DNA from: Flavobacterium sp. UBA6135
GTDB taxonomy: Bacteria > Bacteroidota > Bacteroidia > Flavobacteriales > Flavobacteriaceae
Length of the DNA stretch: 64,000 bases
Direction of reading: 5' to 3'
NCBI RefSeq assembly: GCF_002428305.1
Contig: NZ_DIVJ01000010.1
Span: 124,001 to 188,000 of the forward strand
Within the stretch, counting starts at the first letter, position 1; each line of letters starts with the position of its first letter. Both the position numbers and the translations under genes were made by a program. The notes beneath the pieces were generated by a model, which saw only the letters and a program-made list of their open reading frames with translations, did not search any database and had not been told where the DNA came from. Of this stretch, positions 40,645 to 49,317 are shown in pieces.

Positions 40645-42285
40645 ATGGCACTAGAAAGTTTGAATCCATCAGGAACAGTTGCTTGGCAAAATTTAAGAAC
40701 TCATTTTGAAGAAATGCACTATGCTTCCATGCAAGATATGTTTGCAGAAGATGCGTCAAGAGCAGAAAAATTTCATATCAAATGGAATGATTTTTTAGTG
40801 GATTATTCAAAAAACATCATCACAAAAGAAACCATAAATCATTTAATTTCTCTTGCAGAAGAAGTAAATTTAAAAGATGCTATTGAAAAATATTTTGCAG
40901 GAGACGCCATAAATAAAACAGAAAACAGAGCTGTTTTGCATACCGCATTGAGAGCAAATGAATCAGATAGTTTTTCTATTGATGGAAAAAATGTAATGCC
41001 TGAAATTTTTGCGGTTAAGTCTAAAATAAAATTGTTTACAGATGAAGTTATTACCGGAGTCAGAAAAGGATTTACCGGAAAACAGTTTACAGATGTGGTT
41101 AACATTGGAATCGGAGGTTCAGACTTGGGTCCGGCAATGGTTGTTGAAGCATTACAGTTTTATAAAAACCATTTAAACGTGCATTTTGTTTCCAATGTTG
41201 ATGGAGATCATGTTAGTGAAATTATTAAAAAATTAAACCCGGAAACCACACTTTTTGTAATTGTATCAAAAACGTTTACCACAAAAGAAACCTTGTCAAA
41301 TTCTGAAACTATTCGGAATTGGTTTTTAAAAGTTGCCAAACAAGAAGATGTTGCCAAACACTTTGTGGCTGTTTCAACCAACATTCAAAGAGTGACAGAA
41401 TTTGGAATTCACCCCGATAATGTTTTCCCAATGTGGGATTGGGTTGGAGGTCGTTTCTCGTTATGGAGTGCAGTAGGTTTAACGATAAGTTTAGCCGTTG
41501 GTTTTGAAAATTTCGATAAATTATTGAAAGGAGCAAATGAAATGGATGTTCACTTTAAAACCACTTCTTTTGATAAAAATATTCCGGTGGTTTTAGCATT
41601 GCTTACGGTTTGGTATAACAATTTTTTTGGAGCAGAAAGTGAAGCATTAATTCCTTACACACAATACCTTGAAAAGTTTGCGTCATATTTGCAACAAGGG
41701 ATAATGGAAAGCAATGGGAAAAGCATTGACAGAGACGGAAATCCCGTAAATTATCAAACCGGAACTATTATTTGGGGCGAACCGGGAACCAATTCACAAC
41801 ACGCTTTTTTTCAATTAATTCATCAAGGAACAAAATTAATTCCAACAGATTTTATTGGTTTTGTTCATCCATTACACGGCAATCAAGACCATCATGATAA
41901 GTTAATGTCAAACTTTTTTGCACAAACAGAAGCGTTGTTAAACGGAAAATCTGCCGAACAAGTTTCAACCGAATTTACAAAACAAGGCGTTTCCGAAGAA
42001 AAAGCTGCCTTTTTATTGCCTTTCAAAGTGTTTTCAGGAAACAGGCCAACCAATACCATTTTAATTCAAAAACTCACTCCTGAAAGTTTAGGAGCATTAA
42101 TAGCTCTTTATGAACACAAAATATTTGTTCAAGGTGTCATTTGGAATATATTCAGTTATGACCAATGGGGCGTTGAATTAGGAAAGCAATTGGCTAATTC
42201 TATCTTGGATGAGATTAATTCAGGAATTATCAATGAGCATGATTCTTCAACAAATCTTCTATTGAGTCATTATCTCAAGAAGTAA
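40645..42285 (+). CDS. pgi: Glucose-6-phosphate isomerase
   Basis: A 546-residue cytosolic enzyme interconverting glucose-6-P and fructose-6-P. Both family signatures appear: VVNIGIGGSDLGPAMV with VSKTFTTKETLSNSETIRNW for phosphate binding, and DWVGGRFSLWSAVGL, then the C-terminal GVELGKQLANSIL. Catalytic Glu and His regions FASYLQQGIMESNGKSI and GEPGTNSQHAFFQLIHQG are intact. It starts two bases after the M23 peptidase stop and ends at a clear terminator. Confidence 0.97.
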   Translation: MALESLNPSGTVAWQNLRTHFEEMHYASMQDMFAEDASRAEKFHIKWNDFLVDYSKNIITKETINHLISLAEEVNLKDAIEKYFAGDAINKTENRAVLHTALRANESDSFSIDGKNVMPEIFAVKSKIKLFTDEVITGVRKGFTGKQFTDVVNIGIGGSDLGPAMVVEALQFYKNHLNVHFVSNVDGDHVSEIIKKLNPETTLFVIVSKTFTTKETLSNSETIRNWFLKVAKQEDVAKHFVAVSTNIQRVTEFGIHPDNVFPMWDWVGGRFSLWSAVGLTISLAVGFENFDKLLKGANEMDVHFKTTSFDKNIPVVLALLTVWYNNFFGAESEALIPYTQYLEKFASYLQQGIMESNGKSIDRDGNPVNYQTGTIIWGEPGTNSQHAFFQLIHQGTKLIPTDFIGFVHPLHGNQDHHDKLMSNFFAQTEALLNGKSAEQVSTEFTKQGVSEEKAAFLLPFKVFSGNRPTNTILIQKLTPESLGALIALYEHKIFVQGVIWNIFSYDQWGVELGKQLANSILDEINSGIINEHDSSTNLLLSHYLKK

Positions 42286-42307
42286 TTATACTTCTTAATG
42301 TTAATTT

Positions 42308-42335
42308 AAAGTCAACTTTTTGGTTGACTTTTTTA
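42308..42335 (+). terminator. pgi terminator
   Basis: AAAGTCAAC (42308-42316) pairs with GTTGACTTT (42323-42331), followed by further T. Confidence 0.8.
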
Positions 42336-42413
42336 TTGTCTTTTTGTTAATGATTACATAATTCAGATTCTAGATTAGTAACTGAAATTTGCCAAAATTT
42401 AAAACAACAAGAC

Positions 42414-45400
42414 ATGAAAGCAATTTTACAAGTTCTAATCGTAGTATTTGTTTTATTTTCTTCGCAAATGATTTTTGCACAGGGAAACACAACATCTTCG
42501 ATTAACGGAAAGGTTCGTGAAAGCAACACTGAATCTTTATCAGGGGCAACAATTATTGCCACGCACACTCCCTCAGGCACAAGGTATGCCGGAACATCAG
42601 ATGTCAACGGGAGTTATAGAATATCAAACATGAGAGTTGGTGGGCCGTACACAATTGAAATTTCTTATGTTGGATTTAAAACAGTAAGAGAAGAAAATGT
42701 TTATTTACAATTGGGAGATTCTCAAACAATCAACGCAAATTTAGAAGATGAAATTAGTGCTTTGGATGAAGTAGTATTAGTGGGTTCAAAAGACAATCTA
42801 TTTAATTCAAAGAAAACGGGAGCTCAAACCATAATCGATTCCAAGAAAATTGAAGCATTACCTTCTCTTTCAAGAAACATTGCAGATTTTGCGAGACTAA
42901 CTCCACAAGCACAACTAAGAGGCGACGATATTCTATCTATTAGCGGACAGAATAATAGATATAACGCAATTTATATTGACGGAGCCGTAAACAATGACGT
43001 TTTTGGATTAGCTGCAAACGGTACAAATGGCGGACAAACAGGTGTGAGTCCAATATCAATTGATGCTATAGAACAGTTTCAAGTTCAAGTTGCTCCTTTT
43101 GATGTTAAGATTTCCGGTTTTGCTGGAGGAGCAATCAGTGCCATAACCCGATCAGGAACGAACAATTTTGAAGGATCAGCATATTTTTTAAATAGAAATC
43201 AAAACTTAGCAGGTCTTACTCCTTATGCAATAAGTCAAGACAATAGAAGTAAATTAGCAGAATTTGATGCAACAACAATTGGTGTTCGTGCAGGAGGAGC
43301 TATTACAAAAGATAAATTGTTTTATTTTATTAATTATGAAAGACAAGACAACGAAACGCCGCAACCCTTTGATATAAATAATTATGTAGGAAATATTTCT
43401 TTAGCTAATGGAGTTGCAACACCAGGATTGGCGGCTCAAAACTTAGCTTCGTTTAGAGATTTTTTGGTAAACACATACGGTTACGACCCAGGTGCATATA
43501 GTAATACAAAAACCACTTTAAAAAGCGATAAGTTAATTGCAAAAGTGGATTGGAATATTAATGATAATCATAAATTGGCAGTTAGACATAGTTTAGTAAA
43601 AGCAGAAAACATATCTCCAAACAGATCATCAAATAATGCTATTAATTTTTACAACGGATCACAAATTTTTAATTCAACAACAAATTCATCTTCAATTGAA
43701 CTTACTTCACGCTTTAGTGACAAAGTTTCAAATAGTTTAGTTGTTGGATATACTTCTGTTGTTGATGATAGAAATGCTATTGGAAATCCGTTTCCAAATG
43801 TTGAGATTAGAGATGGATTAGGTACAATTTTTATTGGTTCAGAACCTTTTTCAACAGCTAATTTGTTAGAACAAAAAATACTGACTATTACTGATAACGT
43901 AGAAATTCATACAGGAATGCACACAGTAACCATTGGAACTCACAATGAGTTTAGTTCCTCTAAAAACGTTTTCTTTGGAAGAAATTATGGGTATTACAGA
44001 TATGATAATCTTGAAGATTTTCTTTTAAATAATAAACCTAATAGATACAGAATTGGGTATTCGTTGGTTGGTGGAGAAGGAGATAATTCAGAAGGAGCTG
44101 CAGAATTTGATGTGATGCAGTTTGGGGTTTATGTTCAAGATGAAATGCGATTGTCTGATAATTTTAGATTTTCCTACGGAATGCGATTTGATATTCCGGT
44201 TTGGGATAATTATATTAAAAACGAGGATTTTAACACCAGAACTGTTGCTCTTTTAGAAGCTGAAGGCAAAGACTTGCAAGGGGCACGTGTTGGAAATCGA
44301 ATAGCAACACGCCCTCATGTATCTCCAAGATTAGGTTTTAATTATGATGTAAACGGTAAAAAGCAAACACAAATTAGAGGAGGATTAGGTGTCTTTACTT
44401 CAAGGTTGCCGTTAGTTTGGCCAGGTGGAGCTTATAATAATAATGGGGTTACTCAAGGAGCTGTTGACATTAATGGAGTTACAAACCCTAATATGCCGAG
44501 TTTTAATCCAAATCCTAGTGTTTCATCACAAATAGGGGGCTTGCCTTCAAATATTGCTCCTCCTCAAGGAAATCCTGGTGCACCGGGTCAATTTTCCGGA
44601 AATGTAGATTTATTTGCTAAAGACTTTAAATTACCTCAACTATTTAAAGCTAATATAGCAATTGATCAGAGATTACCTTTAGGGTTAACATTAACTGCTG
44701 ATTTAACTTACAATGATAATATTTCAGCGATTACTTATGAAAACCTAAACATTAGAGAACCTTTTACAAATCTAACAGGAGCTGATAATAGACCACGCTA
44801 TAATGCTAATAATAGAGTAGATAACACCTATCAAGGGATTTATTTAGCATCTAACACAAGTGAAGGAAAAGCTTGGAATGCAGCTTTTACGCTAACAAGA
44901 AACTTTATTTCTGATAAATTTGAAGCAAATGTTCAAGCTACATATTCTTATGGAGAATCTACTGTTTTATTTGATGCAACTTCTTCTCAAAACAGTTCAC
45001 AGTGGAATAATATTGAAACCGTTAGAGGATCAAACGCAATTGGAGGAGTTTCCAGATCTGATTTTGATCAAGGTCATAGAGTTTTAAGTAATGCCTTTTT
45101 TACTTATAAATGGAACCAAAACTTAAAAACACGAATTGGTTTATTTTATGAAGGAGCTCAGGGTACCCCAATAAGTTATGTTTATAATGACAACGGAAGA
45201 ATTTTAGGTGATACTTTTTCAAATTCTGCTTTGATTTTTGTTCCGGCTGAACAATCACAAATTGTATTAGTAAATGATCCTTCAACAGGGTTAAATCCTC
45301 AACAACAATGGGAAGCTTTAGATGCTTTTATTGAAGGGAATGATTACTTAAGAAAAAGAAGAGGAAAATATGCAGAAAGAAACGGTGATCGATTGGACTG

Positions 45401-45710
45401 GAGTCATGTTATTGATTTGAAATTTGCTCAAGAATTTAAATTGAATATAAAAAATAAAAGTCATGCTTTCGAATTTACTGCTGATATTTTCAACTTTACT
45501 AATTTGTTGAATAAAGAATGGGGGAAACGTTATTTTGCAACGTTTGATCAGGTTCAATTGTTGAATCAAGTTGGATTTTTACCTGATGGAACTACCCCAA
45601 CGTTCAGATACAACCCCGCAGTTGAAGGAACTTTAAACCAGATTGATGATCAAGGATTGAATTCTTCAAGATGGCAAATGCAAGTTGGAATTCGTTATAC
45701 ATTCAACTAA
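42414..45710 (+). CDS. Oar-like TonB-dependent receptor
   Basis: A 1098-residue outer-membrane protein. After the signal peptide (ending IFAQ), a carboxypeptidase-regulatory-like domain covers about 28-110 (SINGKVRESNTESLSGATII, YVGFKTVREENVYL). The plug domain then reads FARLTPQAQLRGDDILSISG and FDVKISGFAGGAISAITRSG, the Oar-type plug rather than the SusC type. The C-terminal barrel ends RWQMQVGIRYTFN with a penultimate Phe. Oar proteins are linked to protein or peptide handling and surface adhesion; there is no SusD partner gene here. It is transcribed alone and ends in a terminator. Confidence 0.92.
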   Translation: MKAILQVLIVVFVLFSSQMIFAQGNTTSSINGKVRESNTESLSGATIIATHTPSGTRYAGTSDVNGSYRISNMRVGGPYTIEISYVGFKTVREENVYLQLGDSQTINANLEDEISALDEVVLVGSKDNLFNSKKTGAQTIIDSKKIEALPSLSRNIADFARLTPQAQLRGDDILSISGQNNRYNAIYIDGAVNNDVFGLAANGTNGGQTGVSPISIDAIEQFQVQVAPFDVKISGFAGGAISAITRSGTNNFEGSAYFLNRNQNLAGLTPYAISQDNRSKLAEFDATTIGVRAGGAITKDKLFYFINYERQDNETPQPFDINNYVGNISLANGVATPGLAAQNLASFRDFLVNTYGYDPGAYSNTKTTLKSDKLIAKVDWNINDNHKLAVRHSLVKAENISPNRSSNNAINFYNGSQIFNSTTNSSSIELTSRFSDKVSNSLVVGYTSVVDDRNAIGNPFPNVEIRDGLGTIFIGSEPFSTANLLEQKILTITDNVEIHTGMHTVTIGTHNEFSSSKNVFFGRNYGYYRYDNLEDFLLNNKPNRYRIGYSLVGGEGDNSEGAAEFDVMQFGVYVQDEMRLSDNFRFSYGMRFDIPVWDNYIKNEDFNTRTVALLEAEGKDLQGARVGNRIATRPHVSPRLGFNYDVNGKKQTQIRGGLGVFTSRLPLVWPGGAYNNNGVTQGAVDINGVTNPNMPSFNPNPSVSSQIGGLPSNIAPPQGNPGAPGQFSGNVDLFAKDFKLPQLFKANIAIDQRLPLGLTLTADLTYNDNISAITYENLNIREPFTNLTGADNRPRYNANNRVDNTYQGIYLASNTSEGKAWNAAFTLTRNFISDKFEANVQATYSYGESTVLFDATSSQNSSQWNNIETVRGSNAIGGVSRSDFDQGHRVLSNAFFTYKWNQNLKTRIGLFYEGAQGTPISYVYNDNGRILGDTFSNSALIFVPAEQSQIVLVNDPSTGLNPQQQWEALDAFIEGNDYLRKRRGKYAERNGDRLDWSHVIDLKFAQEFKLNIKNKSHAFEFTADIFNFTNLLNKEWGKRYFATFDQVQLLNQVGFLPDGTTPTFRYNPAVEGTLNQIDDQGLNSSRWQMQVGIRYTFN

Positions 45711-45729
45711 ATTATTTTTTATAATTTTA

Positions 45730-45763
45730 AACCTCTCAATCAAAAATGTTGAGAGGTTTTTTT
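45730..45763 (+). terminator. Terminator of the Oar-like receptor gene
   Basis: AACCTCTCAA (45730-45739) pairs with TTGAGAGGTT (45749-45758), then T-rich sequence. Confidence 0.85.
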
Positions 45764-45778
45764 ATTTGATTATATTTG
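45749..45778 (+). promoter_or_regulatory. Promoter overlapping the upstream terminator
   Basis: TTG (45749-45751), exactly 19 bp, TATATTTG (45771-45778), 21 bp before the ATG. The -33 element is formed by the descending arm of the terminator stem. Confidence 0.55.
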
Positions 45779-45799
45779 TTATTCAAATAAATTTAAAAC

Positions 45800-46231
45800 A
45801 TGTACGAACTTTTACAAAAATTACATTCTTGGTGGGCTTATTTGGCTATTGCAGTATTAGTTTTAGCCGTTATCAATGCTTTTATTGGATATAGTAGCAA
45901 AAAACACTTTGAAGCAAAAGATTTGCGAATCTCTTTGTTTGCATTAATTTTTACGCACATTCAATTGATATTAGGGTTGGCCGTTTTTTTTGTTTCACAA
46001 AAAGGGTTCAGTGCCTTTGGAACAGAAGGAGCCATGAAAAATGCAGAATTGCGTCTTACAATGTTAGAGCACCCGCTGATTAACATTATTGCAATTGCGT
46101 TAATCACAATCGGATGGTCAAAACACAAAAAAGCCGAAGGAACTGCCAAATTCAGAAAAATATTATTTTTTTACGGAGTAGGGCTTTTACTTATTTTAAG
46201 CAGAATTCCTTGGAGCTCCTGGTTAGGATAA
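45800..46231 (+). CDS. Four-helix integral membrane protein, unknown function
   Basis: A 143-residue inner-membrane protein with four transmembrane helices (about 12-33, 46-66, 85-103, 118-136). His residues occur in KLHSWWAYL, FTHIQLILG and LEHPLINIIAIAL. Heme or quinone binding similar to a small cytochrome b-like protein is possible but unproven. Flavobacteria have close relatives, often named cytochrome B or hypothetical protein. It is a single-gene unit with its own promoter and terminator. Confidence 0.8.
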   Translation: MYELLQKLHSWWAYLAIAVLVLAVINAFIGYSSKKHFEAKDLRISLFALIFTHIQLILGLAVFFVSQKGFSAFGTEGAMKNAELRLTMLEHPLINIIAIALITIGWSKHKKAEGTAKFRKILFFYGVGLLLILSRIPWSSWLG

Positions 46232-46240
46232 CAAGCTTGG

Positions 46241-46266
46241 AAACCACGTTTTACGTGGTTTTTTTG
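46241..46266 (+). terminator. Terminator of the four-helix membrane protein gene
   Basis: AAACCACGT (46241-46249), loop TTT, ACGTGGTTT (46253-46261), then T. Confidence 0.85.
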
Positions 46267-46313
46267 TTTTTGGAACAACTTTTGCAAGTCAATCAAATCG
46301 TTAAATGACCCTT

Positions 46314-46817
46314 ATGAAAAAAGTGTATCAAATAGTAGGTTTCGGATTGATGCTGATTTTAATAATGAGCAGTTTTGCTCCAAAAAGCTATTTTAAAGCC
46401 GTTACATCTTATAAATATGGCGTGTATAAGGATACTGTCAAAAGGGATTCCATTTTAAACGATAGTATCATCATATTGGATAATGTTGTTTTTAAACTTT
46501 ATAAAAAGAATGTTCACGCCTCGTATTATGCAGATAAATTTACAGGAAGAAAAACAGCTAGCGGTGAAATTTTTGACAACAAAAAGCAAACTGCAGCACA
46601 CAGAAACCTCCCCTTCGGAACAATTGTTCGCATAACTAACGAAGCAAACGGGAAATCAACAATTGTGACGATTAATGACCGAGGCCCTTTTCTTAAAAGC
46701 CGTGAGATTGATTTAAGTAAAGCTGCATTTCGGGAAATTGCACGACATCATGGTTATGGTTCCATGAAAGTAACCATCGAAATTATTCAGGAAGTAGAAA
46801 CTATAACAGAAGACTAA
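46314..46817 (+). CDS. RlpA-like double-psi beta-barrel protein
   Basis: A protein of 167 residues (170 from an ATG three codons earlier). A signal peptide or anchor (MKKVYQIVGFGLMLILIMSS) precedes a spacer and the RlpA domain at about 68-160: HASYYADKFTGRKTASGEIFD, AHRNLPFGTIVRITN and INDRGPFLKSREIDLSKAA. RlpA proteins act on peptide-free glycan strands at septa in some bacteria; the SPOR domain of E. coli RlpA is absent here. The catalytic Asp (NDRGPF) is present. It converges on a broken YCII gene with no space between. Confidence 0.9.
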   Translation: MKKVYQIVGFGLMLILIMSSFAPKSYFKAVTSYKYGVYKDTVKRDSILNDSIIILDNVVFKLYKKNVHASYYADKFTGRKTASGEIFDNKKQTAAHRNLPFGTIVRITNEANGKSTIVTINDRGPFLKSREIDLSKAAFREIARHHGYGSMKVTIEIIQEVETITED

Positions 46818-47187
46818 TTATTTCAGTTTACTGCCTTTTGCGGCCCACCACGGAAGGGTTTCAACCTCTAATCGGCCTGCTTTTACCGCTGGGTCCAAAT
46901 AGGCTAAACTATCGGCTTCTTTCATAGTTTCAGTATTAAACAGTAAAAAGCCTGATATTGTTTCGTGATTTTCAGATGGTCCGGTTATACTGATTTTTCC
47001 GGTTTTTTCCTTTTTTCAATAAAACCAAGAAATATTTTTACATCATATAAGTTGAATCTCCTTCTTGATAAGAAAAAGTTTGGTGATTCCTTTTTACAAT
47101 TTCTTTGTCAATTTTGGTGTTTTGTATTTTTACGTTAACGCAAGAAACAAGTAAAAAAGATAAAAGAATAAATAGAATTTTATTCAT
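46818..47187 (-). pseudogene. Broken YCII-domain lipoprotein gene
   Basis: The 5' part codes for MNKILFILLSFLLVSCVNVK, a lipoprotein signal peptide with lipobox LVSC, and runs to DSTYMM, where a TAA interrupts before KYFLVLLKKGKN, the normal start of a YCII domain. After that the frame shifts, and the C-terminal half continues as KISITGPSENHETISGFLL and DPAVKAGRLEVETLPWWAAK, a good YCII ending. About 20 residues of the domain core seem to be missing at the junction. The span is 370 bp, not a multiple of three. One stop, one frameshift and one deletion point to genuine decay rather than a sequencing slip. Confidence 0.75.
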
Positions 47188-47202
47188 TTTTAAAAATTAT
47201 TA

Positions 47203-47676
47203 TTAAAAAATTTCCTTTAAGCTCAATCCAATACTAATCACATTTGGAAGATACTCACCTTGAAATTGATGAGAAATGCTAATAGTATAATCTCCTTTTA
47301 TTAATTCTTTTTCCCTAAAAATAACTTGTCTTAAATCGCAAATATCACCCATACATTCACCTCTGTCTTTACCTTTTTCATTTTTTATAGAAAGCATGAT
47401 TTTTTCTACACTTACTTTTCCGTTTGGGTCTTCTATTATAAATTGAATCGGAATTTCAGAAAATTGAAAATCATGAACATGTCTAAAATCAAATAATAGA
47501 TCATAGGTTGATACTTCTTTTTTAACTTCAAGTTTGAGTGTTCTTTTTGATGATTTAAACCAACGATTATCTTTAAAATTGTTGTCAATTGTAGCATATA
47601 TAGACGTTTTTTCACAAGATACCAGCAGTAGTATAGCTATAATCAGAATGGGTTTTATTCGTTTCATCATTTCCAA
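47203..47676 (-). CDS. GldH-like lipoprotein
   Basis: A 157-residue lipoprotein with lipobox LLVSC (Cys21). The order of elements, a Trp after DNR (NRWFKSSKRTLKLEV), TYDLLFDFRHVHDF, IQFIIEDPNGKVSVEKIML and then FREKELIKGDYTISISHQ, resembles the gliding motility lipoprotein GldH. The sequence is divergent, so it may be a paralogue rather than the gliding component. Two Cys in GECMGDICDLRQ could form a disulfide. It overlaps the start-side end of the CYTH gene by ten bases and is co-transcribed. Confidence 0.6.
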   Translation of the reverse strand: MEMMKRIKPILIIAILLLVSCEKTSIYATIDNNFKDNRWFKSSKRTLKLEVKKEVSTYDLLFDFRHVHDFQFSEIPIQFIIEDPNGKVSVEKIMLSIKNEKGKDRGECMGDICDLRQVIFREKELIKGDYTISISHQFQGEYLPNVISIGLSLKEIF

Positions 47677-48137
47677 TTTTTATAAGGGTTTTTACTTAAA
47701 TATGCGTTGTAATAACGTTCATCATTGGTTACTTCTTTACCTAGCCAATCAGGTTTTTCAAAAGATTCAGTTTCAGATTTTAATTCAACTTCTGCAAGGA
47801 TTAATCCTTCGTTTTCACCTGAAAAAACATCAACTTCAAACACGTGATTACCTTTTTTTATTTCATAACGCACCTTGTCAATTACTCCTTTTTCACAAAG
47901 TTGTAATAGTGTTTCTGCTTCTGCAAGTGAGATTTCTTTTTCCCATTCCAATCGAGTCATGCCGGATTCGTTTCCTTTTCCTTTAATGGTTAAAAAACCT
48001 TCTTCTCCTTTTATTCTAACGCGAACTGTTCGCTCAGGAATAGAGCTTAAATAGCCTTGCACAATTCTATTTTGCCGAAAAGCTTCTGTTTTAAATTGTT
48101 CAGAAGTGACCAAAAATTTTCTTTCTATTTCTAACAT
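47667..48137 (-). CDS. CYTH domain protein (triphosphate tunnel enzyme)
   Basis: A 156-residue CYTH protein. The N-terminal ExExK motif is MLEIERKFLV, and further tunnel residues lie in RTVRVRIKGEEGFLTIKGK and NHVFEVDVFSGENEGLILAEVEL. Bacterial relatives usually hydrolyse inorganic tripolyphosphate or bind organic triphosphates, or act as adenylate cyclases. Length and motifs match the short bacterial type. It is divergent from dinB with 42 bp between the starts. Confidence 0.92.
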   Translation of the reverse strand: MLEIERKFLVTSEQFKTEAFRQNRIVQGYLSSIPERTVRVRIKGEEGFLTIKGKGNESGMTRLEWEKEISLAEAETLLQLCEKGVIDKVRYEIKKGNHVFEVDVFSGENEGLILAEVELKSETESFEKPDWLGKEVTNDERYYNAYLSKNPYKNWK

Positions 48138-48179
48138 GTGGTTTGAAAATCTAAGCGAAAGATACTATAAATTTGTGAA

Positions 48180-49262
48180 ATGGAAACGCCAATGCTCAAT
48201 CGGAAAATCATACATATTGACATGGATGCCTTTTATGCTTCTGTGGAACAAAAAGATTTTCCTGAATTAAAAGGGAAACCACTTGCTGTTGGTGGAAGTG
48301 AGATTAGAGGTGTGATTTCTGCGGCTAGTTATGAAGCCCGAAAATATGGCGTTAGAAGTGCCATGAGTGGCGTTCAGGCAAAGAAATTGTGTCCCGAATT
48401 GGTTTTTGTACGACCTCGATTTGAGCGTTACACCGAACTATCAAAACAAATCAGAAAGATATTTTATGAATATACTGATTTGGTGGAGCCTCTTTCGTTA
48501 GACGAAGCTTATCTTGACGTAACTCAAAATAAAAAAGGAAATCCGAGTGCTACTTTATTGGCTCAAGAAATTAGAAAACGCATTTTTGATGAAACAGGTC
48601 TTACTGCTTCTGCGGGTATTTCTGTAAATAAATTTGTAGCTAAAATTGCTTCAGATTACAACAAACCAAACGGACAAAAAACCTTTAATCCCGATGAGGT
48701 AACAACATTTTTGGAAGCTTTAGACATTCGAAAATTTTATGGTATCGGAAAGGTTACAGCAGAACGAATGTATCAATTTGGTATTTACACCGGAATGGAT
48801 TTGAAACTCCGAAGTTTGGATTTTTTGGAACAACACTTTGGTAAAAGCGGCGTGCATTATTACTACATTGTTCGCGGTATTCACAATAGCCCGGTGAAAC
48901 CCAATCGGATATCAAAATCAGTTGGAGCGGAACGTACTTTCAACGAAAATTTGTCTTCTGAAGTATTTATGGAAGAGCGGTTGGAAAATATTGCGAAAGA
49001 ATTAGACAGACGTTTGCAAAAACACAAAATAGCCGGAAAAACAGTAACCTTAAAAATAAAATACTCTGATTTTTCACAACAAACCCGAAGCAAAACCTTG
49101 CCCTATTTTATCTCTGATAAAGCCTTATTGTTGGAAACCGCAAAAGAATTATTATACCAAGAAAAATTAAAAGAATCTGTTCGATTGTTGGGGATATCAT
49201 TAAATAATTTAAATACTGAAATCAAAAAAACTGTTGTGGTGCAACTGAAATTTGAGTTTTAA
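48180..49262 (+). CDS. dinB: DNA polymerase IV
   Basis: A 360-residue Y-family translesion polymerase. Catalytic acidic residues lie in HIDMDAFYASVEQ and in PLSLDEAYLDVT, with the steric-gate area FYASVE. The thumb helix-hairpin-helix is RKFYGIGKVTAERMYQFGI and the little finger follows at about 240-350. A C-terminal beta-clamp peptide is not evident; the protein ends VVQLKFEF, and LKFEF may act in clamp contact. It is transcribed alone. No LexA-type site was recognised in the short upstream gap. Confidence 0.95.
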   Translation: METPMLNRKIIHIDMDAFYASVEQKDFPELKGKPLAVGGSEIRGVISAASYEARKYGVRSAMSGVQAKKLCPELVFVRPRFERYTELSKQIRKIFYEYTDLVEPLSLDEAYLDVTQNKKGNPSATLLAQEIRKRIFDETGLTASAGISVNKFVAKIASDYNKPNGQKTFNPDEVTTFLEALDIRKFYGIGKVTAERMYQFGIYTGMDLKLRSLDFLEQHFGKSGVHYYYIVRGIHNSPVKPNRISKSVGAERTFNENLSSEVFMEERLENIAKELDRRLQKHKIAGKTVTLKIKYSDFSQQTRSKTLPYFISDKALLLETAKELLYQEKLKESVRLLGISLNNLNTEIKKTVVVQLKFEF

Positions 49263-49267
49263 AAAAA

Positions 49268-49297
49268 AACTCCAATTAAGAAATCTCAATTGGAGTT
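49268..49297. terminator. Bidirectional terminator between dinB and pyk
   Basis: AACTCCAATT (49268-49277) and AATTGGAGTT (49288-49297) form a perfect 10-bp stem, with an A run before and T-rich sequence after, between convergent genes. Confidence 0.8.
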
Positions 49298-49317
49298 AGT
49301 TATTTTTATGATGTATG

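Noticed and set aside
47534..47986. 150-codon open frame on the plus strand
   Set aside because: It is antisense to the GldH-like and CYTH genes, both of which have better evidence.
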